Assembly (NCBI RefSeq): GCF_009831415.1
Contig: NZ_CP043727.1
Span: forward strand, 2,914,001 to 2,978,000
Source of the DNA: Yersinia canariae
GTDB taxonomy: Bacteria > Pseudomonadota > Gammaproteobacteria > Enterobacterales > Enterobacteriaceae
Length of the DNA stretch: 64,000 nt
Reading direction: 5' to 3'
The notes beneath the pieces are model-generated. The model saw only the letters and a program-made list of their open reading frames with translations, had not been told where the DNA came from and did not search any database. A program made the translations under genes and the position numbers. Positions 38,401-47,910 of this stretch are shown here, piece by piece (the stretch's first letter is position 1; each line of letters opens with the position of its first letter).

Positions 38401-38557
38401 AAAACAGGCCGGTGCAGGTAATATCGGCGAACTGAAAACCGGTGTAGAAGGCCAGATAAATAAGCAACTGAATGTTTGGGGCAATGTCAGCCAACAAATT
38501 GGCGACAAAGGTTATAGCGATACTGCTGTAATGCTAGGGATTAAATATAACTTCTAG
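35480..38557 (+). CDS. Autotransporter (type Va secretion) with AIDA-like repeats
   Basis: This is a surface protein that secretes itself. The 1025-residue reading from 35480 is preferred because GAGG precedes it; a TTG start at 35441 is possible. It has an extended signal peptide (RRKTLSLLISVAVLAN, cleavage near VNAA). The passenger of about 690 residues is built of irregular beta-helix repeats, such as VSGQGSTW, VSGQGSTV, LSGQGSTI and ITGNGSSW, alternating with NGG/DGA turns. A Pro/Glu linker follows (EPEPMPEPKSPTEP). The C-terminal beta-barrel of about 290 residues ends in YNF with the required terminal Phe. I see no protease triad. Adhesion or aggregation is plausible but unproven. Confidence 0.87.
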   Translation: MTYQPPPLATSKNIPRRKTLSLLISVAVLANTSVASVNAATNEWRGTLSPEWSNQNNWSLNTLPDSNTNVFIDNGHVLLDITAASWGLSIGSSAGSSASVTVNNGNEWTLGQPLSGSSSNGFKQYIGDQGAGTLAIENGAKVFYAANSPTILGNQVGSEGEVIVSGQGSTWSSIYADISHASNQAIVQIGNYGSGKLSVLNGASVITPRGLSIAQQEGSSGSVKVSGQGSTVLLGSGSLGDTGWAGISMLYGAGDIIVDNGGELTLYGGIYFGRGKNNASQTLTLSGQGSTITSYGDINNVESGILRVQDGATLYSLRSPGNAFIAQGQGVIGRGGSSNTGDAYAYITGNGSSWHMDQDVIIGYLANGHLIISDGATVDNELGRIGLKAGYSGTINVSDVGSVWNNRGDVTLGSVGDGVLTVSNGGVVNVSNNLVIAEQAGSTGTLNFGSAENQSATASGIINANQINFGAGNGRVVFNHTDPDYYFEHLLNGTGTVIVHNGMTQFNHRQTYAGQTEVHNGGLLKAGIDHAFSSTSNYDIRHGGVLDLAGYDQTLASLSNAGMVSFNGVPGTVLSVMGNYIGNNGVLSFNTVLNDDTSASDKLVVNGNTSGTTKVSVTNVGGSGAQTLNGIELVQVNGSSDGEFVKNGRIVAGAFDYSLARGTGTNASHWYLTNLLSPVISEPEPMPEPKSPTEPNDPPTMIERPEAAGYSANLAAANNMFVTRLHDRLGETQYIDALTGEQKVTSLWLRNEGGNTRSRDNQKQLGTQANRYVLQLGGDIAQWSNNELDRFHLGVMAGYGKSKNKTESRISGYNARSSVDGYSLGMYSTWFANKADKSGWYVDSWAQYSWFNNTVDGQYLNTEEYKSKGVTASIESGYTFKIGENTAKNATYFIQPKAQIIWMGVKADNHQEANGTNVSGEGDGNIQTRLGAKAFMNGFHESNKGKDRVFQPFIEVNWIHNSKDFGAQMDGMSVKQAGAGNIGELKTGVEGQINKQLNVWGNVSQQIGDKGYSDTAVMLGIKYNF

Positions 38558-38596
38558 ACCACAATATAAAGCCGTGGGCTCCCACTGTTCACTAGC

Positions 38597-38635
38597 AAAC
38601 CCGCTCCTGCTGATATTATCTTCAAGAGCGGGTTT
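38597..38635. terminator. Bidirectional terminator between autotransporter and cheV
   Basis: Arms AAACCCGCTC and GAGCGGGTTT form a perfect 10-bp stem with a 19-nt loop between the two convergent genes. Short T-runs on both strands suit termination from either side. Confidence 0.7.
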
Positions 38636-38653
38636 ATCAATATAATCATGCGG

Positions 38654-39628
38654 TTATGGATTCAGGGCTTTTTTTGAATCCAATGCACTGTGGATAGCCG
38701 CTTCCAATTCGTTAGCTTCGAATTTTGCCACATAGGCATCAGCGCCCACTTTGCGGACATGATCTTCATTCGCACTGCCCGATAATGAAGAATGGATAAT
38801 GACAGGAATATTCTTCAGGAATTCATCCCGCTTAATATTTAATGTCAGCGTAAAGCCATCCATCTCCGGCATTTCTAAATCGGTTAGCACAAATGAGATT
38901 TTATCCGAAATGGGGCAGCCTTCAGCTCTTGCTTCCTCAGCTATCTTCTTGATTTTATTCCATGCTTCCAAGCCGGTGATATGCATGACGGCGGGAATAT
39001 CCATCATCTTCAATGCTTGTTCCAGCATAGAGCGGGCAACTTTTGAATCTTCTGCCACAATAGCCACTGCACCCGGCTTCAAATCAAATGCCTTGGTCTT
39101 CTCGCTATCAATTTGCACATTGCGATTAGCGGGAATAATGTCATATAAAATTTGTTCAACATCTAATACCAGCGCCAGCCTGTTACTGGATTTATCGTTG
39201 TCGAGCCGGGCGATACTGGTGATATTGCGGCTTTTTACCCCCGCGTCGGCCGCCAGTACCTGACTCCACTCCAGGCGAACAATATCGTCAACAGATTCCA
39301 CCGCAAATGCTTGGGTGCTGCGGGCATATTCAGTCACCAGCAGAATATTTAATCCGGTTTTGGGAACACAACCCACGATAGCCGGGAGATCAATCACAGG
39401 AATGATTTCACCACGAATATTCGCCATACCCATCATTGGCGAAGCCATACCTGCCGCTTTGGTCAGGGCCGGCATCGGGACTATTTCACGTAATTTAAAG
39501 ACGTTAATACCATATAACTCAGATTGTTGTTCCTCCTGGGACTCCCCCAAACGGAACAGCAACAGTTCAAATCTGTTGGAGGAGGTGAGATTCGTTCTCT
39601 CTTCTATCTCTTTTTGAAAATTATCCAT
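38654..39628 (-). CDS. cheV: Chemotaxis coupling protein CheV
   Basis: CheV couples chemoreceptors to the CheA kinase and carries a phosphorylatable receiver, thought to serve adaptation. The first 160 or so residues are CheW-like (LYGINVFKLREIVPMP, MANIRGEIIPVIDL). The C-terminal part is a receiver domain with Asp in VLTDLEMPEMDG and Lys in AYVAKFE. I chose the ATG at 39628 (MDNFQKEIEE), preceded by GGGGAAAG. The 324-residue length is usual. No other chemotaxis gene lies nearby, so it is an orphan that must act with a system encoded elsewhere. Confidence 0.92.
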   Translation of the reverse strand: MDNFQKEIEERTNLTSSNRFELLLFRLGESQEEQQSELYGINVFKLREIVPMPALTKAAGMASPMMGMANIRGEIIPVIDLPAIVGCVPKTGLNILLVTEYARSTQAFAVESVDDIVRLEWSQVLAADAGVKSRNITSIARLDNDKSSNRLALVLDVEQILYDIIPANRNVQIDSEKTKAFDLKPGAVAIVAEDSKVARSMLEQALKMMDIPAVMHITGLEAWNKIKKIAEEARAEGCPISDKISFVLTDLEMPEMDGFTLTLNIKRDEFLKNIPVIIHSSLSGSANEDHVRKVGADAYVAKFEANELEAAIHSALDSKKALNP

Positions 39629-39876
39629 ACTTTCCCCGATGCAAATAAGAAGTCCAATACAACACGGCACGCGCTCATCCCACGACTTCCCATTACCTTT
39701 CTCGTGTGCACGATAGTGGAACTTATCTCTTTATCGGCAATTGGCGAGAAATGCTTAATAATTCGGCTTAAGAAACAGAGAAAGCTTTTCACTTCGTGCA
39801 TTGAGCCGCTATTGGCGATTGATGTGTTGCTCCCCTCTGCTTTAGTTAAGGGCGATATTAACAAAAAAATACAGTG

Positions 39877-40638
39877 TTAATTGGCATAGATAATTTTATC
39901 TGAATAGATAGCTTCAATTGCTTGTTTATGAATATTCTTCTTTTTGTCGGTAACAATTATATCGATATCGTTAATATCACTTATTTTCATTAGCCCACTT
40001 TGACCAAATTTGCTGGTATCACATAAAATAACTTTCTGCCTGCCCATCGCCAGCATTTTCTTGGCAATACGCCCTTCATCCAGATTTTTCACCATGACAC
40101 CAAAATCACTGTCTATCCCACCCACTCCCACAAAACTGAAGTCAGTATGAATATCATTCATTTGTTCAATTGTCTGAATACCTAAATTAGCCTTATAGGT
40201 ATGATTATATTCACCACCCAAGACATGCACAACAGCCATATTATTTTTACTTTTAATTTGATCGGCAATTAATGATGAATTGGTAAAAACAGTGAATTTT
40301 ACTAACGGCAAGAATGACGCAAAAATAAGGGTAGTTGTACAAGAGTCTATAAACAAAGTGTCATTTTCAGTCACCAGTGATGCTGCATATTGCCCAATTA
40401 ACATTTTTTCCTGGCGATTTAAATCCATTCTTTGGGCAAAACTGCCCTCTTGTATATTTTGAACCTTTATCGCACCGCCATGGACTTTAGTGACCTCACC
40501 ACTTTTTTCCAAATAGGAAAGATCTCTACGGATCGTTTCAGACGTTACACCCAATTCCTCGGAAAGACCAATAACAGAAACCTCACCAAGGCTATCCAGC
40601 TTTTCTAAAATAAACTGTTTACGTTTGATCTGATTCAT
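39877..40638 (-). CDS. DeoR family transcriptional regulator
   Basis: This is a repressor of sugar catabolism. The 253-residue protein has the N-terminal winged helix-turn-helix (SVIGLSEELGVTSETIRRDLSYLEKSGEVTKVHGGA, residues about 20-54) and the C-terminal sugar-phosphate-sensing domain with DTSKFGQSGL near residue 208. It is the last gene of the minus-strand cluster and probably regulates the upstream PTS-like and lyase-like genes in response to a phosphorylated intermediate. A MITE-like palindrome separates it from the Cof phosphatase gene. Confidence 0.9.
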   Translation of the reverse strand: MNQIKRKQFILEKLDSLGEVSVIGLSEELGVTSETIRRDLSYLEKSGEVTKVHGGAIKVQNIQEGSFAQRMDLNRQEKMLIGQYAASLVTENDTLFIDSCTTTLIFASFLPLVKFTVFTNSSLIADQIKSKNNMAVVHVLGGEYNHTYKANLGIQTIEQMNDIHTDFSFVGVGGIDSDFGVMVKNLDEGRIAKKMLAMGRQKVILCDTSKFGQSGLMKISDINDIDIIVTDKKKNIHKQAIEAIYSDKIIYAN

Positions 40639-40670
40639 AAAAATAGCGGCCCAAAGCTGTACGATACATT

Positions 40671-40817
40671 TAGAGCCTATTTCATTAGGCTATTTTACTT
40701 GCCATTTTGAACTTGGGCAGTCCTCAAAATCCTCACGCACTACTTGCATGCTTTGGTTTTCTGCGCTGTTCATGTTCAAACTATTGGCGACAATTACGCC
40801 TATTAGAATAGGCTCTT
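40671..40817. mobile_element. MITE-like palindromic element
   Basis: The terminal inverted repeats GAGCCTATTTCATTAGGC (40673-40690) and GCCTATTAGAATAGGCTC (40798-40815) match at about fifteen of eighteen positions. The interior is itself an imperfect palindrome: TTGAACTTGGGCAG on one side mirrors TTGAACATGAACAG read from the other strand. The element of about 145 bp carries no gene. It fits the small palindromic insertions frequent in yersiniae (possibly the YPAL class; the name is uncertain). It lies between two co-directional genes and, if transcribed, would fold into a long hairpin. Confidence 0.65.
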
Positions 40818-40862
40818 AGTGTCATTCTACTCAATAATTTTATGAAACAAAAGACGATTCAG

Positions 40863-41672
40863 TCACAGTGGCCAGAGTTGATTAATGGCAAAAGCAACCC
40901 CGTGCTGGTTATTATCTTTACTCACCCTATCCGCACAAGATTTGACAAAATCACTGGCATTACCCATTGCAATACCCACAGCTGAAAACTGGAACATACT
41001 GATATCATTCTCCTGATCGCCAATACTGACTACGGATTGAGCACCAAGATTTAGGTATTGAGATAAGTAATGTAATGCTTCTCCCTTACTGATGCCATAT
41101 TTCATTATTTCATAATAATGCTGACTGGTTTTACTGAGTGAATATTGCCGATGAAATTCCTCATCTATCTTATTGGCAACACCATCAATAAAATCTGTTG
41201 AGCCGACAATAGAAACTTTAACAATATCTTCTTGCTGAACAATATCTCTCGGCTTCGTCAATATTATTTCCATTGCAAAAAGTTGGGATTCATAACGCGT
41301 ATAATCACTAATATTTTCTGTGCAAGATATGATATTATCGCGAGTGAAAAAATGATGTTGAAACTCATTCCCTGTAAGCATAGTGATAGCAGTTTTCACT
41401 TCAGCATGACTGAATGGTATAAAACGGATATCTTTTTTCTCAACCACGTCATATATCCATGCGCCATTAAACGAAATAAAATAACGAATCAAATGTTCTA
41501 GTTCTGTATCACGAATAACAGCAGCAATAGCCTTGACAGGTCTGGCAGAACATAAAACAACTGTGCCACCGTGGTGAATAACATGTTTTAACGCACTAAT
41601 ATTCTGAGCTGATATTTGGTTTTCTTGATTAAGTAACGTGCCATCAAGATCAAGTGCCAGTAAGCTATACAT
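40863..41672 (-). CDS. Cof-type HAD-IIB family phosphatase
   Basis: This is a small cytoplasmic phosphatase, probably acting on sugar phosphates. The 269-residue protein shows the HAD motifs in order: LDLDGTLL (residues 6-13) with the nucleophile Asp, the SARP motif II serine near residue 42, Lys in YGISKGEAL, and GDQENDISMF near residue 213. The length and the cap domain between motifs II and III fit the Cof/YidA group. It lies between the lyase-like gene and the DeoR regulator. Its start is preceded by GGGAG, which can pair with part of the upstream terminator. Confidence 0.88.
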   Translation of the reverse strand: MYSLLALDLDGTLLNQENQISAQNISALKHVIHHGGTVVLCSARPVKAIAAVIRDTELEHLIRYFISFNGAWIYDVVEKKDIRFIPFSHAEVKTAITMLTGNEFQHHFFTRDNIISCTENISDYTRYESQLFAMEIILTKPRDIVQQEDIVKVSIVGSTDFIDGVANKIDEEFHRQYSLSKTSQHYYEIMKYGISKGEALHYLSQYLNLGAQSVVSIGDQENDISMFQFSAVGIAMGNASDFVKSCADRVSKDNNQHGVAFAINQLWPL

Positions 41673-41685
41673 GTATTAACTCCCA

Positions 41686-41716
41686 TAAAAAAGGGAGAAA
41701 TATTATTTCTCCCTTT
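41686..41716 (-). terminator. Terminator between the lyase-like gene and the Cof gene
   Basis: A perfect 11-bp stem (AAAGGGAGAAA with TTTCTCCCTTT, 5-nt loop) followed on the minus strand by further T fits an intrinsic terminator after the lyase-like gene. The arm CTCCC could instead pair with the GGGAG ribosome-binding site of the Cof gene (41680-41684). Confidence 0.75.
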
Positions 41717-41739
41717 GACTGCCAATAATATTAAATGAA

Positions 41740-41810
41740 GGGCAAACGTGCCGTTGGGATCATCGTGGTGTGAGCCACTGGCGTGTCCCCAGATACGGTC
41801 ACCCCTTTAC
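41740..41810. repeat. Structured intergenic repeat, copy B
   Basis: This is the partner of the element at 3145-3215. ACGTGCC (41746-41752) and ACGGTCACC (41795-41803) again enclose 42 nt. The central hairpin at 41765-41778 has arms GTGGT/GCCAC and loop GTGA. Compared with copy A, the pair A-T became G-C and C-G became T-A, and one C-G became a T-G wobble. The wobble would be an A-C mismatch on the other strand, so the plus strand reads as the structured one. It lies 3' of a minus-strand gene in both cases. Confidence 0.6.
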
Positions 41811-42650
41811 TCAGTGAGTAATAAATTGCGACACGACATCCTTGGCCGCATTACACACAACATTATCAATGGCCGTTCCGACGACCAGAATATTTACGCC
41901 GGTATCTTTAAATGCTTTTGCATTTTCCAGATTGATCCCCCCCTCAGCTAATGTCGGTACAGAAACCGCCCCGACCAATGCCAGAAGTCTTTGTTTAATG
42001 ACATCCGGAATATCGCCCGCACTGACACCTTCATAACTCATGCCAGTCATTAAACCAATCATGTCGACACCCAGACCTTCCATCTGTTTAGCCACCTCAG
42101 CAACATCAGCAGGAGTTTCTGCTGCAATACCGAATGTGTGTAAATCGCTCGGGTGACCAATATAAGCATCAACCGTCAGACCATATTTATGGGCTAAGTC
42201 GACCAATTCTTTTAAATCTTCAAAACTGGATTTATGGGTATGTAAACCATCCGCACCTGATTGAGCTATCAATAAAATATCTTGTTCAGTCACTGGTGTG
42301 GGCACCGTTTCGGTAAAACCTCCAGCAATTCCGACTGTAATAAAAATATCGTCAGCGACCACATTACGCACACCCTGCACAGCTTCCGCCATTTGGCCAA
42401 TGGTTATTTCATGACGAATGCGCTCTGCGGCATGCATATTCGTCACACCATTATGACCACGTGCCAATGCCAACGCAGGGTGATTAGGTTCCAATAATTT
42501 CACCCCTGAATCGCATACTGCTTTCGCTAAGCGAGCATCATCTCCGGTTATTCCAGTACTCAGAATAGTTTGACCGCCATGTAACTGAATTGCATTTCGT
42601 ACTTTATCCATAGCGACGGAACGTTTCTTACTCATATCAGCGTTGAACAT
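41811..42650 (-). CDS. TIM-barrel sugar-phosphate aldolase/decarboxylase-like protein
   Basis: The function is not firmly recognised. The 279-residue protein looks like a TIM barrel of the aldolase, epimerase or keto-gulonate-phosphate decarboxylase type. It shows successive strand-like segments with acidic and His residues (LLEPNHPA, IFITVGIAGG, GADGLHTHK, LTVDAYIGHP, VDMIGLMTGMS) and a C-terminal phosphate-binding-type pair, LAEGGIN and ILVVGTAID. An AGAGG motif precedes the start. It is joined to the EIIC-like gene by a 49-bp gap and followed by a terminator. It probably acts on the sugar phosphate handled by this cluster. Confidence 0.6.
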   Translation of the reverse strand: MFNADMSKKRSVAMDKVRNAIQLHGGQTILSTGITGDDARLAKAVCDSGVKLLEPNHPALALARGHNGVTNMHAAERIRHEITIGQMAEAVQGVRNVVADDIFITVGIAGGFTETVPTPVTEQDILLIAQSGADGLHTHKSSFEDLKELVDLAHKYGLTVDAYIGHPSDLHTFGIAAETPADVAEVAKQMEGLGVDMIGLMTGMSYEGVSAGDIPDVIKQRLLALVGAVSVPTLAEGGINLENAKAFKDTGVNILVVGTAIDNVVCNAAKDVVSQFITH

Positions 42651-42699
42651 ATTTACCTCTACTTGATTTATATAAAACTGCTTTTTTAATTGTTAACTC

Positions 42700-44298
42700 T
42701 TAGCCCGAGATCCCTGGTGTTGGTGATTCGGGTACTGCCTTTTTAATTGCAACAAACTTGTTGGCTAATAGCGTGATGACACAGGTCAATACCAGCGTTA
42801 CCGTCATCACTATTGCCATATAAAATGCGTTATTGGATAAGAACGGCGAGGCAAATGCGGGTACATAAGCCACCCCTTTGATGTTTAATAGTCCGAGCAA
42901 CATTCCGCCTACGCCGGCTGAGAATATTGCGCCAGCAAAGACAACTTTATTAGAAAACATGAATGGATAAGCCGATTCGACGAATGTCCCAAAGCCTAAG
43001 TTAATTAATAACCCAGGCGCGGCTACTGCGGCTTCACTTTTTTCTCGCGGAGCAATCACGTTTGCCAGATTAATACCTGCAGCGACCATGACTAGCCCGA
43101 CCATATCGACCGCACCAAGGAAACTGACACCGGATTTTTCCATTTCCAGCAATACCAGCGGCAATATAACCGCGTGATAAACCCCGCCCAGAATAGCGGG
43201 CCAAATAACCAAACCTGCTAATAATCCGGCTAAAATTGGGCTAAATGCCAGAGTCGCTTCAATAGCCAGTTTAATATAATCACCGGCGGCTAATGCCAAT
43301 GGACTGAGCAGGTAATACATCACCAAGCCGGAGAATAAACCGGACAAACCACCCGCTACAATATTGATAGTGGTCATTGGGAATTGCCATTTCAGACATA
43401 AACCAAACAGGTAACGCACCATAATACCTGCGCCGATCCCGCCCAAAATACCACCAATTAGCCCACCTTCGACTGACAGAACACCAGCAACAACACCGGC
43501 AACAATCGACACTTCATCCAGCTCTGAAACCTGTTTCGCCGCAATAACCGCGACAATAACCGGTAGCCCCTTCAGCAACAGTTCAAAAATTGCATTGAGT
43601 GATTGCAGCCCCGGAATATGGCTTAGCGCCAGCACAATGGCCATCGCGATAAAACCGGGTAAGGCTGGGATCATAATGCTACGAATATTAATTCTTTTGA
43701 GCAGGCTCTTGTCGCTACCGGGCATATTGACATCGCCACTGCCCAGTACCGGGGTATATTTTATCTGCCAGTGTTTACATAAGGAGGCCGTAAAAGAGAT
43801 GGCCCGAGTTCGACTATTAGTGCCTGTGGTGCCGGAGGTAGCAATGACATTCGCACCTTTGGAGGTAATCATCGCCATCGAGGTGCCCCCCGTGCCCACG
43901 ATTGGGATTTTCTTTTCTATCGCCGCCAGAATAGCTTCTTTATTACTGCGGTCGGGGTCTGCACTCATGATAATGATGCCGTCGATATCACCGGCTCGGA
44001 TTTGTGCCGCAATGGCCTCATCCAAGGATTTTACCGCGTCATTCACCTCAGACAGTTGCCCTTGGAAGCTAATCCGCGGCTTATCACTTTCCTCGGCAGT
44101 TATCGAATAAACAGCGGCGGCGGTGGTCGGCTTTGCCACATCCATTGATTGTTCTGCGGCAATAAATTGCACCGCACTGACACCCACCCCCGCAGAATGA
44201 AGTTGGGTATAAATTTCTTGTAGAAGTCTTTCGGGGTATGCGCCACCGAGATTGAACAGATTTCCCCCGCTGCTTCCAAGTATTGCTACATTTTTCAT
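42700..44298 (-). CDS. PTS EIIC-like membrane protein with N-terminal soluble domain
   Basis: The 532-residue protein joins a soluble N-terminal domain of about 195 residues with a membrane domain of about ten segments resembling PTS EIIC (type 2). The N-terminal part contains VAILGSSGGNLFNLGGAYPE, IIIMSADPD and a GTGGTSMAMITSKGAN stretch, suggesting a Rossmann-like nucleotide or sugar-phosphate fold. It has no EIIB cysteine motif, and no EIIA or EIIB gene lies near. I chose the ATG at 44298 (MKNVAIL), preceded by GAGG; a TTG at 44310 is in frame. The transported substrate is unknown, and it may not be a true PTS permease. Confidence 0.6.
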   Translation of the reverse strand: MKNVAILGSSGGNLFNLGGAYPERLLQEIYTQLHSAGVGVSAVQFIAAEQSMDVAKPTTAAAVYSITAEESDKPRISFQGQLSEVNDAVKSLDEAIAAQIRAGDIDGIIIMSADPDRSNKEAILAAIEKKIPIVGTGGTSMAMITSKGANVIATSGTTGTNSRTRAISFTASLCKHWQIKYTPVLGSGDVNMPGSDKSLLKRINIRSIMIPALPGFIAMAIVLALSHIPGLQSLNAIFELLLKGLPVIVAVIAAKQVSELDEVSIVAGVVAGVLSVEGGLIGGILGGIGAGIMVRYLFGLCLKWQFPMTTINIVAGGLSGLFSGLVMYYLLSPLALAAGDYIKLAIEATLAFSPILAGLLAGLVIWPAILGGVYHAVILPLVLLEMEKSGVSFLGAVDMVGLVMVAAGINLANVIAPREKSEAAVAAPGLLINLGFGTFVESAYPFMFSNKVVFAGAIFSAGVGGMLLGLLNIKGVAYVPAFASPFLSNNAFYMAIVMTVTLVLTCVITLLANKFVAIKKAVPESPTPGISG

Positions 44299-44741
44299 GT
44301 CGGGCCTCAAAAGATAAGAAATGCTAGAAAGTGTTATTATGTTTTTAGCTGCAATTCACAATCACAGAAACAACCATTCAAAGCAACATTAAACAACATA
44401 ATCACATCAATTAGACCTATTAACGTGATAGCAATTAATCCCACGAACAGAATAAATACCTCATAAAATTAAACTAATATTCTTTAATTTTAGGTTAGTT
44501 AGATATTAAAAACTGAAAACATGCATTTTGTTGTTTTATTTTGTTTTATTGCTTTCGTGATGAGGTTCAAATTATTGCCATTTGATATTTCTGGCAAAAA
44601 AGAAAGGAATGCGAGGGAAATAATTAGGTTTGAACTTGATACCCTCAACACCGGGCCATGCCGAGCGGTATCAGTGAGTGATAGAAAGATAAATAAACAG
44701 TGTCTGTGACCCGTTACTTTTTGGTCACGCCGGTTTCAATT
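44299..44741 (-). promoter_or_regulatory. Promoter region of the DeoR-controlled cluster
   Basis: This 443-bp AT-rich gap has no convincing gene; a 62-codon frame at 44521 lacks a ribosome-binding site. Read on the minus strand, TGTTGTTT, TGTTGCTT and GGTTGTTT recur at 10 to 12 bp spacing around 44371-44400, as in the repeated operators of DeoR family repressors. Two TCACA half-sites lie at 44356-44367. The left part should therefore hold the operon promoter. The right part is the 3' flank of yeeO. Confidence 0.4.
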
Positions 44742-46172
44742 TCATGCCGCTGGCCGATAACGCCATAACCAGCGGCCTGTGGACATCCGGCGGTAAAATA
44801 GTACGCCGCGCACTATCCAGTCGAGGAACATCCCTATCCACACCCCAGTCACGCCAAATCCTAATGTAACGCCCAATATGTAGCCAGCGATGATGCGGCA
44901 TCCCCACATTCCTGCGAGTGCTACCCACATGGTGTAACTGGCATCTTTCGCGCCTTTTAACCCCGAGGGCAACACCCAGGCCGCCGCCCAAATTGGCATA
45001 AATAGCGCATTGATCCAAATCAGGTGCTTAACGACATCTATGACCCCCGGCTCATTGGTATACAGCGATGCCAAGAATCCGGCACTGGGGATCGACAGCA
45101 AAGCGATAAAGCTGACGCCCAGAGTTGAGAGCCAAAATATATGTTGGAGCTGACGAATGGGTTGCAAAATCTGCCCTTTCCCCAGACGAGTTCCAATAAT
45201 AATGGTTGATGTATACCCCAGCGCATTACCCGGCAAGTTAATCAGCCCGACGATTGAGAATGCAATAAAGTTACCGGCAATCACTTCTGTCCCCATCCCG
45301 GCCACAAAACGCTGAGTAATCAGCTTCCCAATACTAAACATCACCGATTCAACACTGGCAGGAATACCAATACTCAAAACTTCGAACATAATGGCCGAGG
45401 TAAAGGGCATAAAATAGGCTTTAAAAGGAATGCGTAAGGTATTATTGGCCCCGAAAATCAACACCAACACCACGACCAGAGCACCTAAGTAGCGCGAAAG
45501 TGTGATGCCGATACCCGCACCGACAAAACCCAGCCCTTGCCAATTCCACAAACCGTAAATCAGCACACTACTAATGATAATATTGAGAATATTCATGGCG
45601 ATATTGATAAACATCGGCAGTCTTGTGTTGCCCGCGCCGCGTAATGCGCCGCATCCCACCAGAGTTATCGCCATGGCCGGATAATTCCATACGGTCAAAT
45701 GCAGGTAAATCAGCGCCATATCCTTAACGGCGGGATCGGCCTGACTGGCCATTAGATTGATAATGGTTTCTCCGGCAAAATGCACCAGTAACACTAATAA
45801 AAACGAGATTAGGACCAACAGAGAGATGGATTCACGTGCCGCGGTTTGTGCTTGTTTGCGCTTACGCTGCCCCAAACTGAATGACACTACCACTGACGTA
45901 CCGAGCGCTACAGAGGCAAAAAAAGCAGCAATCAACATGTTGAAACTATCGGCAAGCCCCACTGCAGCCATAGCTTCTTTGCCCAACCAACTGACCAGCA
46001 AAGTGCTAAACACGCCCATCAGTAGCACACACAAACCTTCAATAAACAACGGAATTGCCAGCGGCGTTATTTCACGCCAAAACAGTACCCGATATGATTT
46101 TCGCTTTTTATACCATGCATTTTCGCAAAAGATTTTCAACTTAACAGTCCCTGAAACCCTGTCCATTTGCAT
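44742..46172 (-). CDS. yeeO: MATE family exporter YeeO
   Basis: The protein is an inner-membrane exporter of the MATE family. E. coli YeeO has been reported to export flavins and dipeptides. The 476-residue protein is very close to E. coli YeeO: the KRKSYRVLFWREITPLA start, VGLADSFNM, GCGALRGAGNT, GIPASVESVMFSIG, LPSGLKGAKDA and the TGRWLW end are all recognisable. Twelve membrane segments are expected. The N-terminus is shorter than in E. coli. In E. coli yeeO also lies among tRNA-Asn genes and near cobUST, so the neighbourhood here is conserved in part. Confidence 0.87.
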   Translation of the reverse strand: MQMDRVSGTVKLKIFCENAWYKKRKSYRVLFWREITPLAIPLFIEGLCVLLMGVFSTLLVSWLGKEAMAAVGLADSFNMLIAAFFASVALGTSVVVSFSLGQRKRKQAQTAARESISLLVLISFLLVLLVHFAGETIINLMASQADPAVKDMALIYLHLTVWNYPAMAITLVGCGALRGAGNTRLPMFINIAMNILNIIISSVLIYGLWNWQGLGFVGAGIGITLSRYLGALVVVLVLIFGANNTLRIPFKAYFMPFTSAIMFEVLSIGIPASVESVMFSIGKLITQRFVAGMGTEVIAGNFIAFSIVGLINLPGNALGYTSTIIIGTRLGKGQILQPIRQLQHIFWLSTLGVSFIALLSIPSAGFLASLYTNEPGVIDVVKHLIWINALFMPIWAAAWVLPSGLKGAKDASYTMWVALAGMWGCRIIAGYILGVTLGFGVTGVWIGMFLDWIVRGVLFYRRMSTGRWLWRYRPAA

Positions 46173-47832
<1,660 letters not shown>

Positions 47833-47854
47833 TTGTTTTTATTAGTATAAATTG

Positions 47855-47888
47855 AAGCAGGTTTGGGTTGCCAACCGAAACCTGCTTT
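47855..47888. terminator. Bidirectional terminator between argG and cobT
   Basis: Arms AAGCAGGTTT and AAACCTGCTT form a perfect 10-bp stem with a 13-nt loop. T-rich flanks on both sides suit termination of argG and of the long convergent cob operon. Confidence 0.75.
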
Positions 47889-47910
47889 AGTCATCATGAT
47901 TGAAACAACA

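Noticed and set aside
42700..44298. Ordinary fructose-type PTS permease
   Set aside because: The membrane part resembles EIIC, but EIIA and EIIB domains are missing and an unrelated soluble domain is fused in front. A plain PTS label would overstate what is seen.
44521..44709. 62-codon open reading frame on the plus strand
   Set aside because: It has no ribosome-binding site, no recognisable motif, and lies in the AT-rich flank of yeeO. It is more likely chance.
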